Source of the DNA: Epiperipatus broadwayi
Taxonomy: Eukaryota; Onychophora; Udeonychophora; Euonychophora; Peripatidae
Direction of reading: 5' to 3'
Assembly (NCBI GenBank): GCA_028023455.1
Contig: JAQFVV010006305.1
Location: forward strand, 921,001-985,000
Length of the DNA stretch: 64,000 nucleotides
A program made the translations under genes and the position numbers. This document shows, in pieces, positions 26,228 through 37,010 of the stretch (position 1 is the stretch's first letter; each line of letters opens with the position of its first letter). The notes beneath the pieces were generated by a model, which made no database searches, was not told where the DNA came from, and saw nothing but the letters and a program-made list of their open reading frames with translations.

Positions 26228-26596
26228 ATGCAAGTTGCGTAAAGAAGGCATAGAAAATATTAGGCATCTGTTACTTCAATGTAAATGTTTGGAAGCAGAA
26301 AGGGTACAAATAATGAAGTCATGGAAGGTTAAATATGAACAAAGTGATTATACCGAAAGTGAGTTATTGGGCTTTATGCTAGGTTTGGGAAAAAATAAGG
26401 GGGATTTAGATATGAGGGTCATGGAGTTGACAAAGATTATGTTGTGGAAATGGGATGGAGCAGATTATGGGAAAACTTAGGGTGGACAATGGAAAAGGAA
26501 GGTAAAGTGGCTAACAGGTTTCTCTGGGCATAGCTGCTGAGAGATTCCTGACTCCGTTCAAGGAGAAGTCACAGTACATCACATCACATCATCACA
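26228..26596 (+). mobile_element. CR1-like LINE, 5'-truncated 3' fragment
   Basis: The open frame to 26480 encodes the last 80 or so residues of ORF2 of the full LINE at 35998-40540, at about 80 percent identity by eye, including IENIRHLL, the KGDLDM stretch and the ending IMLWKWDGADYG. The zinc-knuckle CxxC is damaged: its second Cys is Arg (codon near 26238). The 3' UTR with a CTCC/GGAG hairpin and the (ACATC)n tail at about 26575-26596 matches the full element. It begins exactly at the inner edge of the left MITE repeat. Confidence 0.85.
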
Positions 26597-26601
26597 TACC
26601 C

Positions 26602-26738
26602 ATAGCTGTGTGCCATTGATAGTGATGAGGGGGAGTATTTAAACAAACTAATTCAAACAATGTTTTAAATAAAATACTGAAAATTATTAACATAAATTTG
26701 AATACTCCCCCTCATCACTATCAACGGCACACAGCTAT
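26602..26738. repeat. Hairpin of 39-bp arms inside the MITE
   Basis: 26602-26640 and 26700-26738 are inverted copies with one mismatch (CATAGCTGTGTGCC ... GAGGGGGAGTATT), around a loop of about 59 bases. It may be a second small foldback element inserted behind the LINE tail. Confidence 0.8.
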
Positions 26739-26823
26739 GAGTATGAAGCCATGGAGCTTTGAAAGCGCTAAGCTTTAAATAAATTATTAAAATATATGAC
26801 TTTTTTAATGAGCGTTTAAAGCG

Positions 26824-27207
<384 letters not shown>

Positions 27208-27883
27208 AAGATAAACTTTATTAAGACTCAAAAAGGGTTACATGATTTACATATGAAACATGAGTTCTTAGATACAAGTTAATACACAATATTACATATG
27301 CAATAAGGATTTACAATCTTGCATGTGATAAGGGGAAAAGCATGACTTACAGTAATTGAAAGAAGAATGATTATTACATAACAGGATACATGTATAAAAT
27401 TAGGTTTATGTAGAATTTTTAAATGGGATCTTGAGAAAAATACATAGAAGCACATGGTAATATGAGGGAAAACATATATGGGAAGTGGGATTGGAGTTGG
27501 TGTTAGATTAATAATATGATTGTATATAAATGGGATCTATTTGGTGGAAAGGATTATAGTTTTATGGTTGTCTTATTGTTCATGTGTTACATAAGGTGCA
27601 TGTGAAAAACATGAGTTTTTAGATATAATTTGATATGTGAGATTACATATGCAATGAGGGTTTACAATTTTGCTTATGATAAAAAATGTGATTTACAGTA
27701 ATTGGAAGAATAATAATTATTGCATAACAAGATACATATTTCAAAATAGATTTACATAAATTTTACAAAAACATTATGAGATATATATAGGGTATATGAG
27801 CACAGACTTTCAAATGACCCATCACTCTCCACTCTATCTAATAACACTGATACACTCAAACACATATATGCTGAAAAGATAAA

Positions 27884-27942
27884 TATTCACCAATACACAT
27901 ATTTCATGCTAAACCAGCAATCATCAGTTGGTCCAGATTATC
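27884..27942 (-). ncRNA. Hammerhead ribozyme, left F1 arm
   Basis: Minus-strand counterpart of 28289-28348. CTGATGA, stem II TGCT/AGCA and GAAA are conserved. Helix III has a G-U pair and the outer helix I has one A-A mismatch. Predicted cleavage is before TTGG. Confidence 0.65.
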
Positions 27943-28288
27943 ATCTCCCACACATATATAGTATAAGTGCTCAGATATATATTAAGATAGACAATCTTCA
28001 TACTTTAATGGACAGGCTCCAAACTATTACACACTCCAACTCTTCAACCATCCATCCAATTGAAAATCTGACGATGGAATGCTCGAAGGCCACTCTGAAG
28101 CCGAGATTCTTGTCACACCCATGTTGACCTAAAGTCAATCTGAACCCCACATGTACAGGACATAATCCATTTAATACATATGCAAGGATGGGCAGATATC
28201 TCTACAATGTAATAACTGTCCATTAAAGTATGAAGATTGTCTATCTTAATATATATCTGAGCACTTATACTATATATGTGTGGGAGAT

Positions 28289-28348
28289 GATAATCTGGAC
28301 CAACTGATGATTGCTGGTTTAGCATGAAATACGTATATTGGTGATTAT
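28289..28348 (+). ncRNA. Hammerhead ribozyme, type I (right F1 arm)
   Basis: Order of parts: ATAATC (28290-28295), internal loop TGGA, CCAA (28300-28303), CTGATGA (28304-28310), stem II TGCT-GGTTT-AGCA, GAAA (28326-28329), tiny helix III closed by A-U, TA at the predicted cleavage site (28336-28337), TTGG (28338-28341) pairing with CCAA, one T, and GATTAT (28343-28348) pairing with ATAATC. The base of stem II is U-U here but G-C in the 12.4-kb copy. The geometry matches type I hammerheads described from Penelope-like elements and retrozymes. Activity is untested. Confidence 0.75.
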
Positions 28349-28640
28349 TTATCTTTTCAGCATATATGTGTTTGAGTGTATCAAGTGTTATTAGATAGAG
28401 TGGAGAGTAATGGGTCATTTGAAAGTCTGTGCTCATATACCCTATATATTACATATATAGACACAGATATATAAATAAGCCTGTGTTTCAGTTAAAAACA
28501 TTATGAGATAAATACATGAAAGCACATGATAGTTGTTAATACATTTATGGAAGGGGGGTGGAGTTAGGGTTCCATTGGTATATGGCTGTACATAAATTAT
28601 ACTTATTGGTGAGAACTATAGATGTCAAAACTAAGTTGTA

Positions 28641-30592
28641 TTATTCATGTGCTGGGCATTTAAAGTTCATTTGAAGTAAGTTGGTGGAGTGATCTTGTAA
28701 ACTTCTTTGGATCAGTGGATTGATGAGGGGGTGTATTATGTTACTCTCAAATGGTGCAGTATTTATTCCAGAGTACAACCTAATGTGTTATTGGAGCTAA
28801 GAGTTTATGCATGGTGGGCACTTCAACTGGGTGAGGTTCTGGAGAGAGGGGTGAAAGTTATATAGAGCAGTTGTAATCTGTGGCTGATATAATGATGAAT
28901 TTGAAGGGAAAATGTCTGAAATGATGCAAAATATCTCCTGTAGCATAGTAACAATAAATTTTGATAAATTGTTGTCAGATGTCAGGCATCCACACATAGA
29001 AAAGAGGGATACCAGTCTCATGTTTTTAAGTCTAGGTTTTAGATGTTGTTTGCATTGGTTGTCCTGAAATTTCAAATTGGCTTATTCATTAATGGATTTG
29101 AAATATCTTTGCTATTGCTGACATGAAAATTGTTTTTAAGGATGCTGGCATATGTTTTTTTCATTAGGTAAAGCTGGAAATATGGTAGAATAGATTTTGG
29201 TGACAAATACTTGGCCATGTGGTTGTATGGCAGCCATTTTAATTGGTTTTAACGATTTAAAAATGTCACTCTTTTTAAGAAAAAGCTTTTGTAAATTCAC
29301 ATATTGTCTTGGAAAATATGTTTAGCATAGTTCAATATGTGTTAATTTTACTGAAATATTGCAGATTTTGAGTGGTCTTTTGGGGTTTAAAAGTGGAGAT
29401 GTTTTCTTGTTGCCTAGCAATTCTAAGGTTTACTGCCACTAATGAAAATTTTCTATTCCAAATTACCATTATACACATGGAATTTTTTTAAAACTAGAGT
29501 GTTATCTAATTAGGTCAAGTTCAGTCTTTGTGATGACTTGAAATTTAACTTTAAAGAAACGAATATTGTGCAAATTCTTAGATTTTGAAACAGGAGCTCT
29601 TCCAATGAACATGATGACAGGACTAAGATTAATTACAGAACTACTATTATTACTACTGCTACTACAACTACTATTATTTTTATTATTATTAGAAAAAAAG
29701 AAGGCATCACCCCCAAAATAATAGCATTAAAATGGAAAATAGATTTTAATTTTTGTATTTATATTGTGTCATTCTGATTTTGGTCTTCCTGTTATTATTT
29801 CTCTATCAATAAAATTAAGATATCAAAGTCAATAAAGTATTAGTCATGAAACATTTATCAATTCATTTGCTCATTTTGAAAGTGCAATGACTCTAAAAAT
29901 GTATATTATAAAAATATGCACAATATGAACTAAATGCAGGCTGATATCTCTTATTTTGCTGATATCTTTTAGTAAAAATATTAATGACAATAGCAAAATT
30001 ATTGTATTACATTATTCATTTGAGGCATGAGACTTTTAAACATATTTTTGAATTATTGTCATGGTTTTCTGGAAAGGTCAGTGTAAATACATGTGTATTT
30101 AATTCAAAATTTGCTTTTCGCAAGATAAAATGTTGCATATGCTATTATCTTAGCTACTTGTATCATGCCAGAAAACAAGGATATATAACTAGCATTTAAT
30201 GCATATTTTGCTTTCATAAGTATTTACACAAGTGACTTTTAAAAAAGAATTTTATCAATTAAAGAAATTCTGAAAACAATAAATATGCTTTATTAAATGG
30301 ATCATGTAGGATAAATAAATGCTTGATTTTGTAATTTTTTATATGAAGTTTAAAAAAACTTTTAAATACGAAAACATAAAAAAGTTGTTATTATCTCAAG
30401 GAAATAGAGGAAACAATGCTACCTTTGTTTTCAATGACTGCATATCACATATTGCCTTTTCATTCACTGTTTCTTTATGAGGGCTGTTACACAGAACAGC
30501 TGCATCTTATTGTACAATGTGTACCATGCATGCAGGCAGTCAAATTTATATATTTTCTATTTGCTTTAAAAAAACGTTCTAAATTTTAATAA
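28641..30592. other. Unassigned DNA
   Basis: Less extreme in base composition than its surroundings. The minus strand of 28660-29640 has several moderately long open stretches (for example 28797-29075) separated by stops. I recognise no family. It could be the rest of the element to which the 370-bp tandem unit belongs. Confidence 0.4.
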
Positions 30593-30604
30593 TATCTATT
30601 TTAC

Positions 30605-30948
30605 AGAGGCAAAACTTTCCATACAGTCAGTGCAAGCCAAAGTAATCCATGCATGCAGGAAGGTTTGTGCATAATATCCCTATCTAGAGCTTACTCATCC
30701 AATATCCTCAGAGTAGTTTCTAGCTTGTGGCTTTAATCAGTGAGGAGCCTTAGATCTGAGAGCACTGCATCTAGATTTTAGGATCTAATGCAACCCTCCA
30801 GCAGCCATCTTTTACTTTTTTAGCTACTATAAAGTTTTGAGTCCAAAATAAAAACCAATAAGGTTTTCAAACTACAGTATGAAGAGTTTTGCCTCTGTGA
30901 AAAACAGCTTTTAAGCATAAGCATAAAGAAAAGTGATCATATGATGAA
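30605..30948 (-). mobile_element. F2 element, AGAGGCAAAAC subfamily
   Basis: Ends AGAGGCAAAACTTTCC and its complement near 30886-30896, then the 3' tail to 30948. The flanking direct repeat is TATCTATTTTAC at 30593-30604 and TACCTATTTTAC at 30949-30960 (12 bases, one mismatch). The interior holds one ribozyme arm. Confidence 0.8.
30694..30760 (-). ncRNA. Mutated hammerhead (F2 subfamily)
   Basis: Core reads CTGATTA, so the conserved G8 is lost, and GTC is changed to CTC. Stem II is AGC/GCT where other copies have GGC/GCC, a paired change. Helix I strand TGAGGA pairs perfectly with TCCTCA. Probably inactive but informative about structure. Confidence 0.6.
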
Positions 30949-30960
30949 TACCTATTTTAC

Positions 30961-31417
30961 TTAATGATGTTTCTTGTTGTTAATCTTTAATATAGACTAT
31001 ATTTTGTTTTTGTTTTTAAGTTAATATAAACTGTTATAGGGGAACCCCTTTACTCTATTTTATCATTAATAGATTATTATCAACCCAATTGAAAAAAATA
31101 TTATTTAAAAGAAATACATCTTTACTTGAGATGTTTATTTACAGCTTTATTATCATGCCTTTTATGAGTAAATTTACATTCTGCACTAAATTTAGGGATG
31201 GATGGTCCTTCAATATAATCTCAGATCTTGTGCAGTATACTTCTTTTACAAACTTTATAATAATTTCATATACATAAATTGTCAGAATAGAAAACAAAAT
31301 GTTTATCTGGTGCATAATACAGATCGCAAAAACAAAAACAACCAATTCATTAAACCAATTCTTTATAATTGATAAAAATATCGATAATAATATTAAAGAA
31401 CCAAGTAATAATGTAAC
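30961..31417. other. Unassigned AT-rich DNA
   Basis: A 101-codon minus-strand open stretch (31139-31444) rich in Ile and Leu shows no family motif and is most likely chance in AT-rich sequence. Confidence 0.4.
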
Positions 31418-31430
31418 TGAATTTATTAAT

Positions 31431-31906
31431 CCACTAAACATCACATGATCACCATCTCTTATGCTAGCACATAACTGTTATTAAACAGCCAAAACTCTCC
31501 ATACAGTAATGCCACACTGTGCCAACCAGAGAGGTGGCTATGATTGTTAAAAAACCAAAGACACCAAAAGGTATGGGTGCTGAACTGAGTTCAAAGTCAT
31601 GTGACTATATAAGCTATTGAGCTTCGATTGAAAATATTATTGTGTTTTCAAGTTCATTCTCCTAGTTTTGTAGTTAAGTAGAGATAAAAGGTGGCTGCTG
31701 GAGGGTTGCATTAGACCCCAAGATCTAGGTACAGTGCTCTCAGATCCAAGGCTCCTCACTGATGAAGGCCACAAGCCAGAAACTAGTCTTGGGGTATTGG
31801 ATGAATAGGCACTAGATGGGATTTTATGCCCAAGCCTTCTAGCATCTATTGATTACTCTGGTTGGCACAGGGTGGCACCACTGTATGGAAAGTTTTGCCT
31901 GTTTAA
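31431..31906 (+). mobile_element. F2 element, near full single-copy form
   Basis: Left end CCACTAAACATCACATGATC (fixed F2 end, minus sense), terminal block CCAAAACTCTCC at about 31489, full arm with ribozyme, and right end AGTTTTGCCTGTTTA. The exact 13-base direct repeat TGAATTTATTAAT flanks it at 31418-31430 and 31907-31919. Confidence 0.85.
31739..31807 (+). ncRNA. Hammerhead ribozyme (F2)
   Basis: CTGATGA, GGC-CACAA-GCC, GAAAC-TA-GTC all intact; predicted cleavage after C31788. Helix I is a little disturbed because the 3' strand reads TTGGGGT in place of TGGGGA. Confidence 0.65.
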
Positions 31907-31919
31907 TGAATTTATTAAT

Positions 31920-33221
31920 GTTGGTAAGCCTGTTCTTTCAACATATCAGAAAAACAAACAAGATTTGAATTCTGAGCAATATATTTTTGAAACAAAAGAA
32001 TACGATTTACAGTCACATTTTAGAAATTGACAATTAAAAATAATCATCTTTATTTAATAAAATTTATATGAGAAATTATAAAAGTCGTTTTCTTTTTATG
32101 TTTTAGTTTTTATAATTATGCCTTACTGTTTTTATTAACACTAGAATCTTATTAATATTTAGACTTAAAATATAATTCACTAATGTCAAAAAATAAACTG
32201 TTTAATAATAAAATAGTAAATATATAAGAAGCATCATTCATAGGTAAGATCATTTCATATTTTGTGGAAGATTTTACTATAATAATTTATAATTTATTTT
32301 ACACATGGGGTCCCATAACTCTCATGATATGCGTGGTTGTTGTATCCTGCTTCTTTATTTAACCATATATTGTATTCTTTAAGAAATGTTTTTTTTATTG
32401 GCTTAATCTAGCAAATTCAAATGAAATGAAGTGTTAAAAACCTTCAATATTTTAAAAGTCTAAAAGATTAAAGTATGATAGGCATAGAATTATTTTGTAA
32501 TGATTAGTTTTTATTTGATTGATATTAGTTTAATTTTTTATTTTCCTAAAGTCAAAAACATTTAAAAAAAATAATATTATAAAAGAATTCTACCATTTAT
32601 CCCCTAATAATCCATAAAAAGGGGTTGCAATTGTAATCTTTTTTCAATTTTGCTTTGCTTTCTTCTATTTGTATTGTTTACTTATTTTTAATAAGTCATC
32701 ACTAAAATAATGTGTCTTTACTGTTGGTCAGCAGTAATATAGAACAATATTTTAAAAAAAAAGAAGTTAATAGTTGTATTAATTACAAAAAAATCATTTG
32801 TAACAATGAGGTAGAAAGATTACTCCTTTATACTAGGTGTTGATATGATAACACATAATAATATATATATATATTTGAATTTATACATTATATACATATA
32901 TGCAAAGTCATAGTGGGTTTTTAGTGTCCTAGACAAATCAAACATTTGGCAAATATCTCTCCCAATATCAAACAAATCACAGTTGTTGATTCTCAAATTT
33001 AATGAGTGAATCTTTTGAATTCATTTTCACAAGTGGGCATGCAAGATTTAAATTAAATTACTATTAATGTAATGTTGATGCTATTAAGTTTCCCTCTTCC
33101 CCTGTCATTTGCTACCATAGACATTTGCCTGCTTTTCTGTTCTATCACCAAGATTTTGGATATATGTAGATTTTTAATTTTTCAGGTTGCAATAATAATA
33201 ATAATAATCATCATCATCATC

Positions 33222-33256
<35 letters not shown>

Positions 33257-34868
33257 TAATAATAATAATAATAATGATGATGATGATGATAATGATGGTT
33301 TGGCTTCTTAAATCTGAGGTAAAATAAATACTTTGAAAAAAGAAAATATTTATCATGTATTCTTAATGATAAAAAAAATCAAAAATATGTTGAATAACTT
33401 GACTGCCAACCTTAAGAAAAAAAAAGTAGTTACAAGTACTTGAAAAGGAAAGAAAATGGCCTTGGAGAAGGTAGTGAATTGATATATGGAGGTTGCATTT
33501 GGTTTTTGAGTGATGATGACTCCAGAAAAATATTTAAAAAAATAGGCTGAAAAGTACAAAATATATTTAGCATCCAACTTAACTCTCATTCAGTTCAGAT
33601 AATTTTGTAAGATAAAACATTTATTCAGTTATTTCAGTATTGAATATGTGATTATCTTTAACAAATTTTATTTTAATTTATATTTTGATACAATTTTAAG
33701 TGTTAAATAAATCATTGGCAGTTGTTTGCTATAGCTTGATGTTTTTTCAATATCTTTAAATTTTGTATTTGCCTTTTAAAATAAAATAATGGTTTATCAA
33801 CGTCTAGTTATTTTTGTTTTCTATAATGATTTTTCTGTCACCTCTACTCTATTTTCTTGTGCCATACTATCTATAGTCATTTAATATTAAATGCATTTAT
33901 CATGATCATTTGCAATTGTGACTATAGAATTATCTATTTGTATCCACATTTTTAACATTTAATTACAAGTACTGGAATTTTTTGAAAAAGCACTCAATAT
34001 TGAGAAATTTTAGTTGTGATCTTGCAATAAAAAATTATAATGAATAATGAGTCATTTTAAAATGACATTTTTAGAAAATAATTCCCTACTATAACTGTGT
34101 TAAGAATATAACAGCGGTGTTCTAAAAATGGCCTCTTTCTCAAAATATTGTTAGTTCATTATGCATGGTAGATTATTTATTAAACTAGTTCATAACATTT
34201 GTATATCAATAATATCTGTAAAAGGAAATAGTGGTAATTAAAAAAACAAGTATTTTCATTTTCTATAAATATAAATCCATGAATTTCAAAATATATCAAT
34301 AAAAGATTTATGATATTAAAACTCAGTTTTTTCAGTGATGTGTACCTCATTATGTCAAAGCTTATCCATCATCATTAGAATCAGAAGTTTTTATTCCTTA
34401 TTAATAGATTTATTATATCATTAAATTACTGAATTTCCTCACATGCTGGAGGAAAAGTAATCTTTGACTCAAAGTTATTGGAAACAAATAATTTTTGCAG
34501 AATAGATGGATTAACTATCATGGGCAATTTTTTTGGCAGAAAGTTGTGTACAATCTTGGACGTTGGATATACCACTGCTTGAAACAATTGTATCTTATGG
34601 ATTATATTAGTGTTAGAGTCAATATGCAAAGGAAATTAATTATAAGCAAGTATTTATAGATGCAAATTGATAGTTGTATTCTAAATACATTGGAAAGAAA
34701 TTTAGAACTACTACTTATGCTAATCTCAGCAACTATTAAACATTAAAACTGCCAATTTGAATTGCCAAGATTGTCATTTTCCTAAGTATAGAAATTTCTT
34801 AAAAAGTATATTGGAATAAATAAAAGTGAAAAAAAAAGTTCTATTGCATAAATAAAATAAAAAAGGAG
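31920..34868. other. Unassigned AT-rich DNA with one palindromic microsatellite
   Basis: 33190-33298 is a mirror-like tract: AAT units, CAT units, AAT units, then AAT and GAT units, so it can fold on itself. The rest shows no gene or paired repeat. Confidence 0.5.
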
Positions 34869-34997
34869 TATATCCATTATAAAACAAGGCAAAACTCTCT
34901 CCATACAGTAGTGCTACCTTGTGGTGCTACCCTGTGCCAACCAGAGAAATCAATGGATGTCAGAAGGTTTGTGCATAAAATTCCTATCTAGTGCCTA

Positions 34998-35064
34998 CTC
35001 ATCCAATATCCCCAGACTAGTTTCTGGCTTGTGGCCTTCGTCAGTGAGAAGCCTTGGATCTGAG
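34998..35064 (-). ncRNA. Hammerhead ribozyme (F2, left arm of composite)
   Basis: Minus strand: CTGACGA, GGC-CACAA-GCC, GAAAC-TA-GTC, with helix I strands TTCTCA/TGGGGA (two G-U pairs) and ATCCAA/TTGGAT. All core residues are present except for the A-A at the foot of stem II. Confidence 0.65.
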
Positions 35065-35599
35065 AGCAATGCACCTAGATGTTAGGATCTAATGCAACCC
35101 CCCAGCAGCCACCTTTTAACTTTACTTAACTACAAAACTATGAGAATGAAATTGAAAATATGATATTTTCAATCTAAGCTCAATAGCTTATATAGTCATA
35201 TGGGTCTGAACTCAGTTCAGCACCCATATATTTTGGTGTCTTTGGCTCTTTAACAACCATAGCCACCATTATCCTATTAAGCAGGGTTGGTGTTAAACCA
35301 CTAAACATCACATGATCACTATCTCTTATACTAGCACATAATTATTATTAAACAAGGCAAAACTCTCTCCATTGATTACTCTGGTTGGCACAGGGTGGCA
35401 CTACTGTATGGAGAGAGTTTTGCCTATCTCAACTTCTAGCTATCAGATAAGCAAACAAAAAATTTTCTTTTAATTTGTTTAGTCTGAGAGCATTAATATT
35501 TATTAATTATTATTGTGTGTGAAAGTATAATTAGTGGTTAAGAGTATTTGAAAGATTGAAAATTGTGTTTTTTATTTGTTTTAAAGTTTTTTCAGTTTG

Positions 35600-35984
35600 T
35601 TATTTATATATATAGAACTTTTTTTTAAAAGTTATTATTTATTTTTTGTTTTGTTTTATTATTTATATATTGTTATTTTATATATAGAATTATTATTATT
35701 TTTTTATTTTTAAAAAGTTATTTTGTTGATTAGTTTTTTGTAAATTTGTTATTAAAAGATTTACTTTTAAGAAAAATATAACGTTCGAAAAACGTTATTT
35801 ATATATAGAAATTTTTTAAAAAAGTTATTATTTATTTTTTGTTTTGTTTTATTTATATATTGTTATTTTATATATAGAATTATTATTATTTTTTTATTTT
35901 TAAAAGTTATTTTGTTGATTAGTTTTTTTGTAAATTTGTTATTAAAAGATTTACTTTTAAGAAAAATATAACGTTCGAAAAACG
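35600..35984 (+). promoter_or_regulatory. Two tandem 5'-UTR monomers of the LINE
   Basis: Unit A (35600-35794) and unit B (35795-35984) are nearly identical, about 190-195 bases, each ending with ATATAACGTTCGAAAAACG. ORF1 starts 13 bases after unit B. Repeated 5' monomers act as promoters in mouse L1; the same role here is inference. Confidence 0.75.
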
Positions 35985-35997
35985 TAAAATAAAAAAA

Positions 35998-36915
35998 ATG
36001 GATTATATTTGTATTTCAAAATGTTTATATAATCGGGAAAAGGAAATTAAGCGTGCTGTTGTAGAATGTACTATATGTGATGGGGTATATCACTTGAAAT
36101 GTTTAAATAAGACTAGGAAGGATGTAAATGGTTTATGGTTATGCAGTCAGTGTATTAATATGATAAAAGAGGTGAGAAAGTGTTTTCAAAGTGTAGATAG
36201 TCGAAGAATAGTGGGTGGAGAAAGTAATAGTGTAATGGAGATGATTAGTCAAAGAATAAATAAGATAGAGGAAGAATTGAAGGATGTAGAAGTAAAATTA
36301 AAATCATTAGAGATAAAATGTGAGGAGATAAAGGAATTATTGAGTAGGAATGATAAGGAAGAAATAGATAAGGAGGACCAGAAGGTATTAGAAAATGTTA
36401 TAGATAGAGCAGAAAAAGTAGATTATGAAACAGTATTGATAGGAGATTCACTAATTAGAGAATGTGGGGATATAATTGCAAGGGAAAATAGAAGTAGGTA
36501 TGTAAGAGTATGTTTGCCTGGAGCTAGAATTAGGGATGTAGCAGATAAAGTTAAAAAACAAGGTAGTAGAGATGTATATGTTATGGTGGGGACTAATAAT
36601 TTATTAGAATCATCAGAGAGAATAATGGATGAGTATGTAGATTTGATTAGGAATTTGATTATGATTAAAGGAAGAGTAGGAATAGTTGGATTATTACCAA
36701 GGTTTGACAAGAGTTATTTGTTAGATAGGGCATGTTCTATAAATGAGAGATTGAAAAAATTGTGTGAGAGAAATAATGTTATGTTTGTGGATGTGTGGGA
36801 TTGTTTTATTGGAAAGAGAGAGTTATATAGTAAAGATGGGTTGCATTTAGGAAAACAAGGAAGTGAAGTTTTAGGGAGTTTGATTTATAAAGAATTTTTT
36901 TCGGGAAACTTATAA
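35998..36915 (+). CDS. LINE ORF1: PHD finger plus SGNH esterase
   Basis: 305 residues. Residues 5-52 form a PHD-type zinc finger with ligands C5, C9, C24, C27, H32, C35, C49 and C52. Residues about 78-140 are charged and heptad-like, a likely coiled coil for multimerisation. Residues 143-300 are an SGNH/GDSL hydrolase: GDS with S151, glycine in PGAR (175), GTNN with N200, and D280-G-L-H283, so all four blocks are present. In CR1-type elements ORF1 protein binds the element RNA, and the esterase's substrate is unknown. The start is the first ATG after the 5' monomers. No frameshift. Codon use is strongly A/T-ending, like ORF2. Confidence 0.9.
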   Translation: MDYICISKCLYNREKEIKRAVVECTICDGVYHLKCLNKTRKDVNGLWLCSQCINMIKEVRKCFQSVDSRRIVGGESNSVMEMISQRINKIEEELKDVEVKLKSLEIKCEEIKELLSRNDKEEIDKEDQKVLENVIDRAEKVDYETVLIGDSLIRECGDIIARENRSRYVRVCLPGARIRDVADKVKKQGSRDVYVMVGTNNLLESSERIMDEYVDLIRNLIMIKGRVGIVGLLPRFDKSYLLDRACSINERLKKLCERNNVMFVDVWDCFIGKRELYSKDGLHLGKQGSEVLGSLIYKEFFSGNL

Positions 36916-37010
36916 AGGGGGGTGGGTTTTTAAATTGTAATATTATTAAAAAGAATGGATGGAATATAAGAAGTAAGCAAAAGGAATTTGATTTTGATAT
37001 AAATATAGAT

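Larger units (their letters stand above)
27784..28493 (+). mobile_element. F1 palindromic element, most complete copy
   Basis: A 710-bp element with inverted arms at about 27784-28014 and 28216-28450 around a GC-richer centre of about 200 bases. It is flanked by the 17-base direct repeat AAAAACATTATGAGATA (27767-27783 and 28494-28510). Its fixed end AAATAAGCCTGTGTTTCAGTT is on the right; the left end is shorter, as in a 5'-truncated retroelement. Each arm contains a hammerhead-like sequence, on opposite strands. No open frame of meaning. Best reading: a non-autonomous target-primed retroelement, perhaps driven by a Penelope-like enzyme. Confidence 0.85.
27222..28640 (+). repeat. Tandem pair of about 370-bp units (second unit interrupted)
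   Basis: Unit 1 spans about 27224-27596; unit 2 resumes at 27597 and continues on both sides of the F1 insertion (27784-28493) to about 28640. Shared landmarks are TTACATATGCAAT, a TTTACAATTTTGC-like stretch, TGATTTACAGTAATTG and AAATACAT(A/G)(A/G)AAGCACATG. The same repeat occurs inverted at 45690-46125. No coding function is visible. Confidence 0.75.

Noticed and set aside
28055-28110. Additional hammerhead core CTGACGA in the centre of the 27.8-kb F1 element
   Set aside because: The following box reads GAAG, not GAAA, and no helix I or III forms.
31139-31444. 101-codon open frame on the minus strand as a gene
   Set aside because: Composition is Ile/Leu-rich as expected from AT-rich DNA and no motif or second copy supports it.
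33190-33298. Protein coding in the Ile/Asn/Asp run
   Set aside because: It is simply a translated AAT/CAT/GAT microsatellite.
36423-36710. 95-codon minus-strand frame within LINE ORF1
   Set aside because: It is the antisense shadow of the esterase domain.
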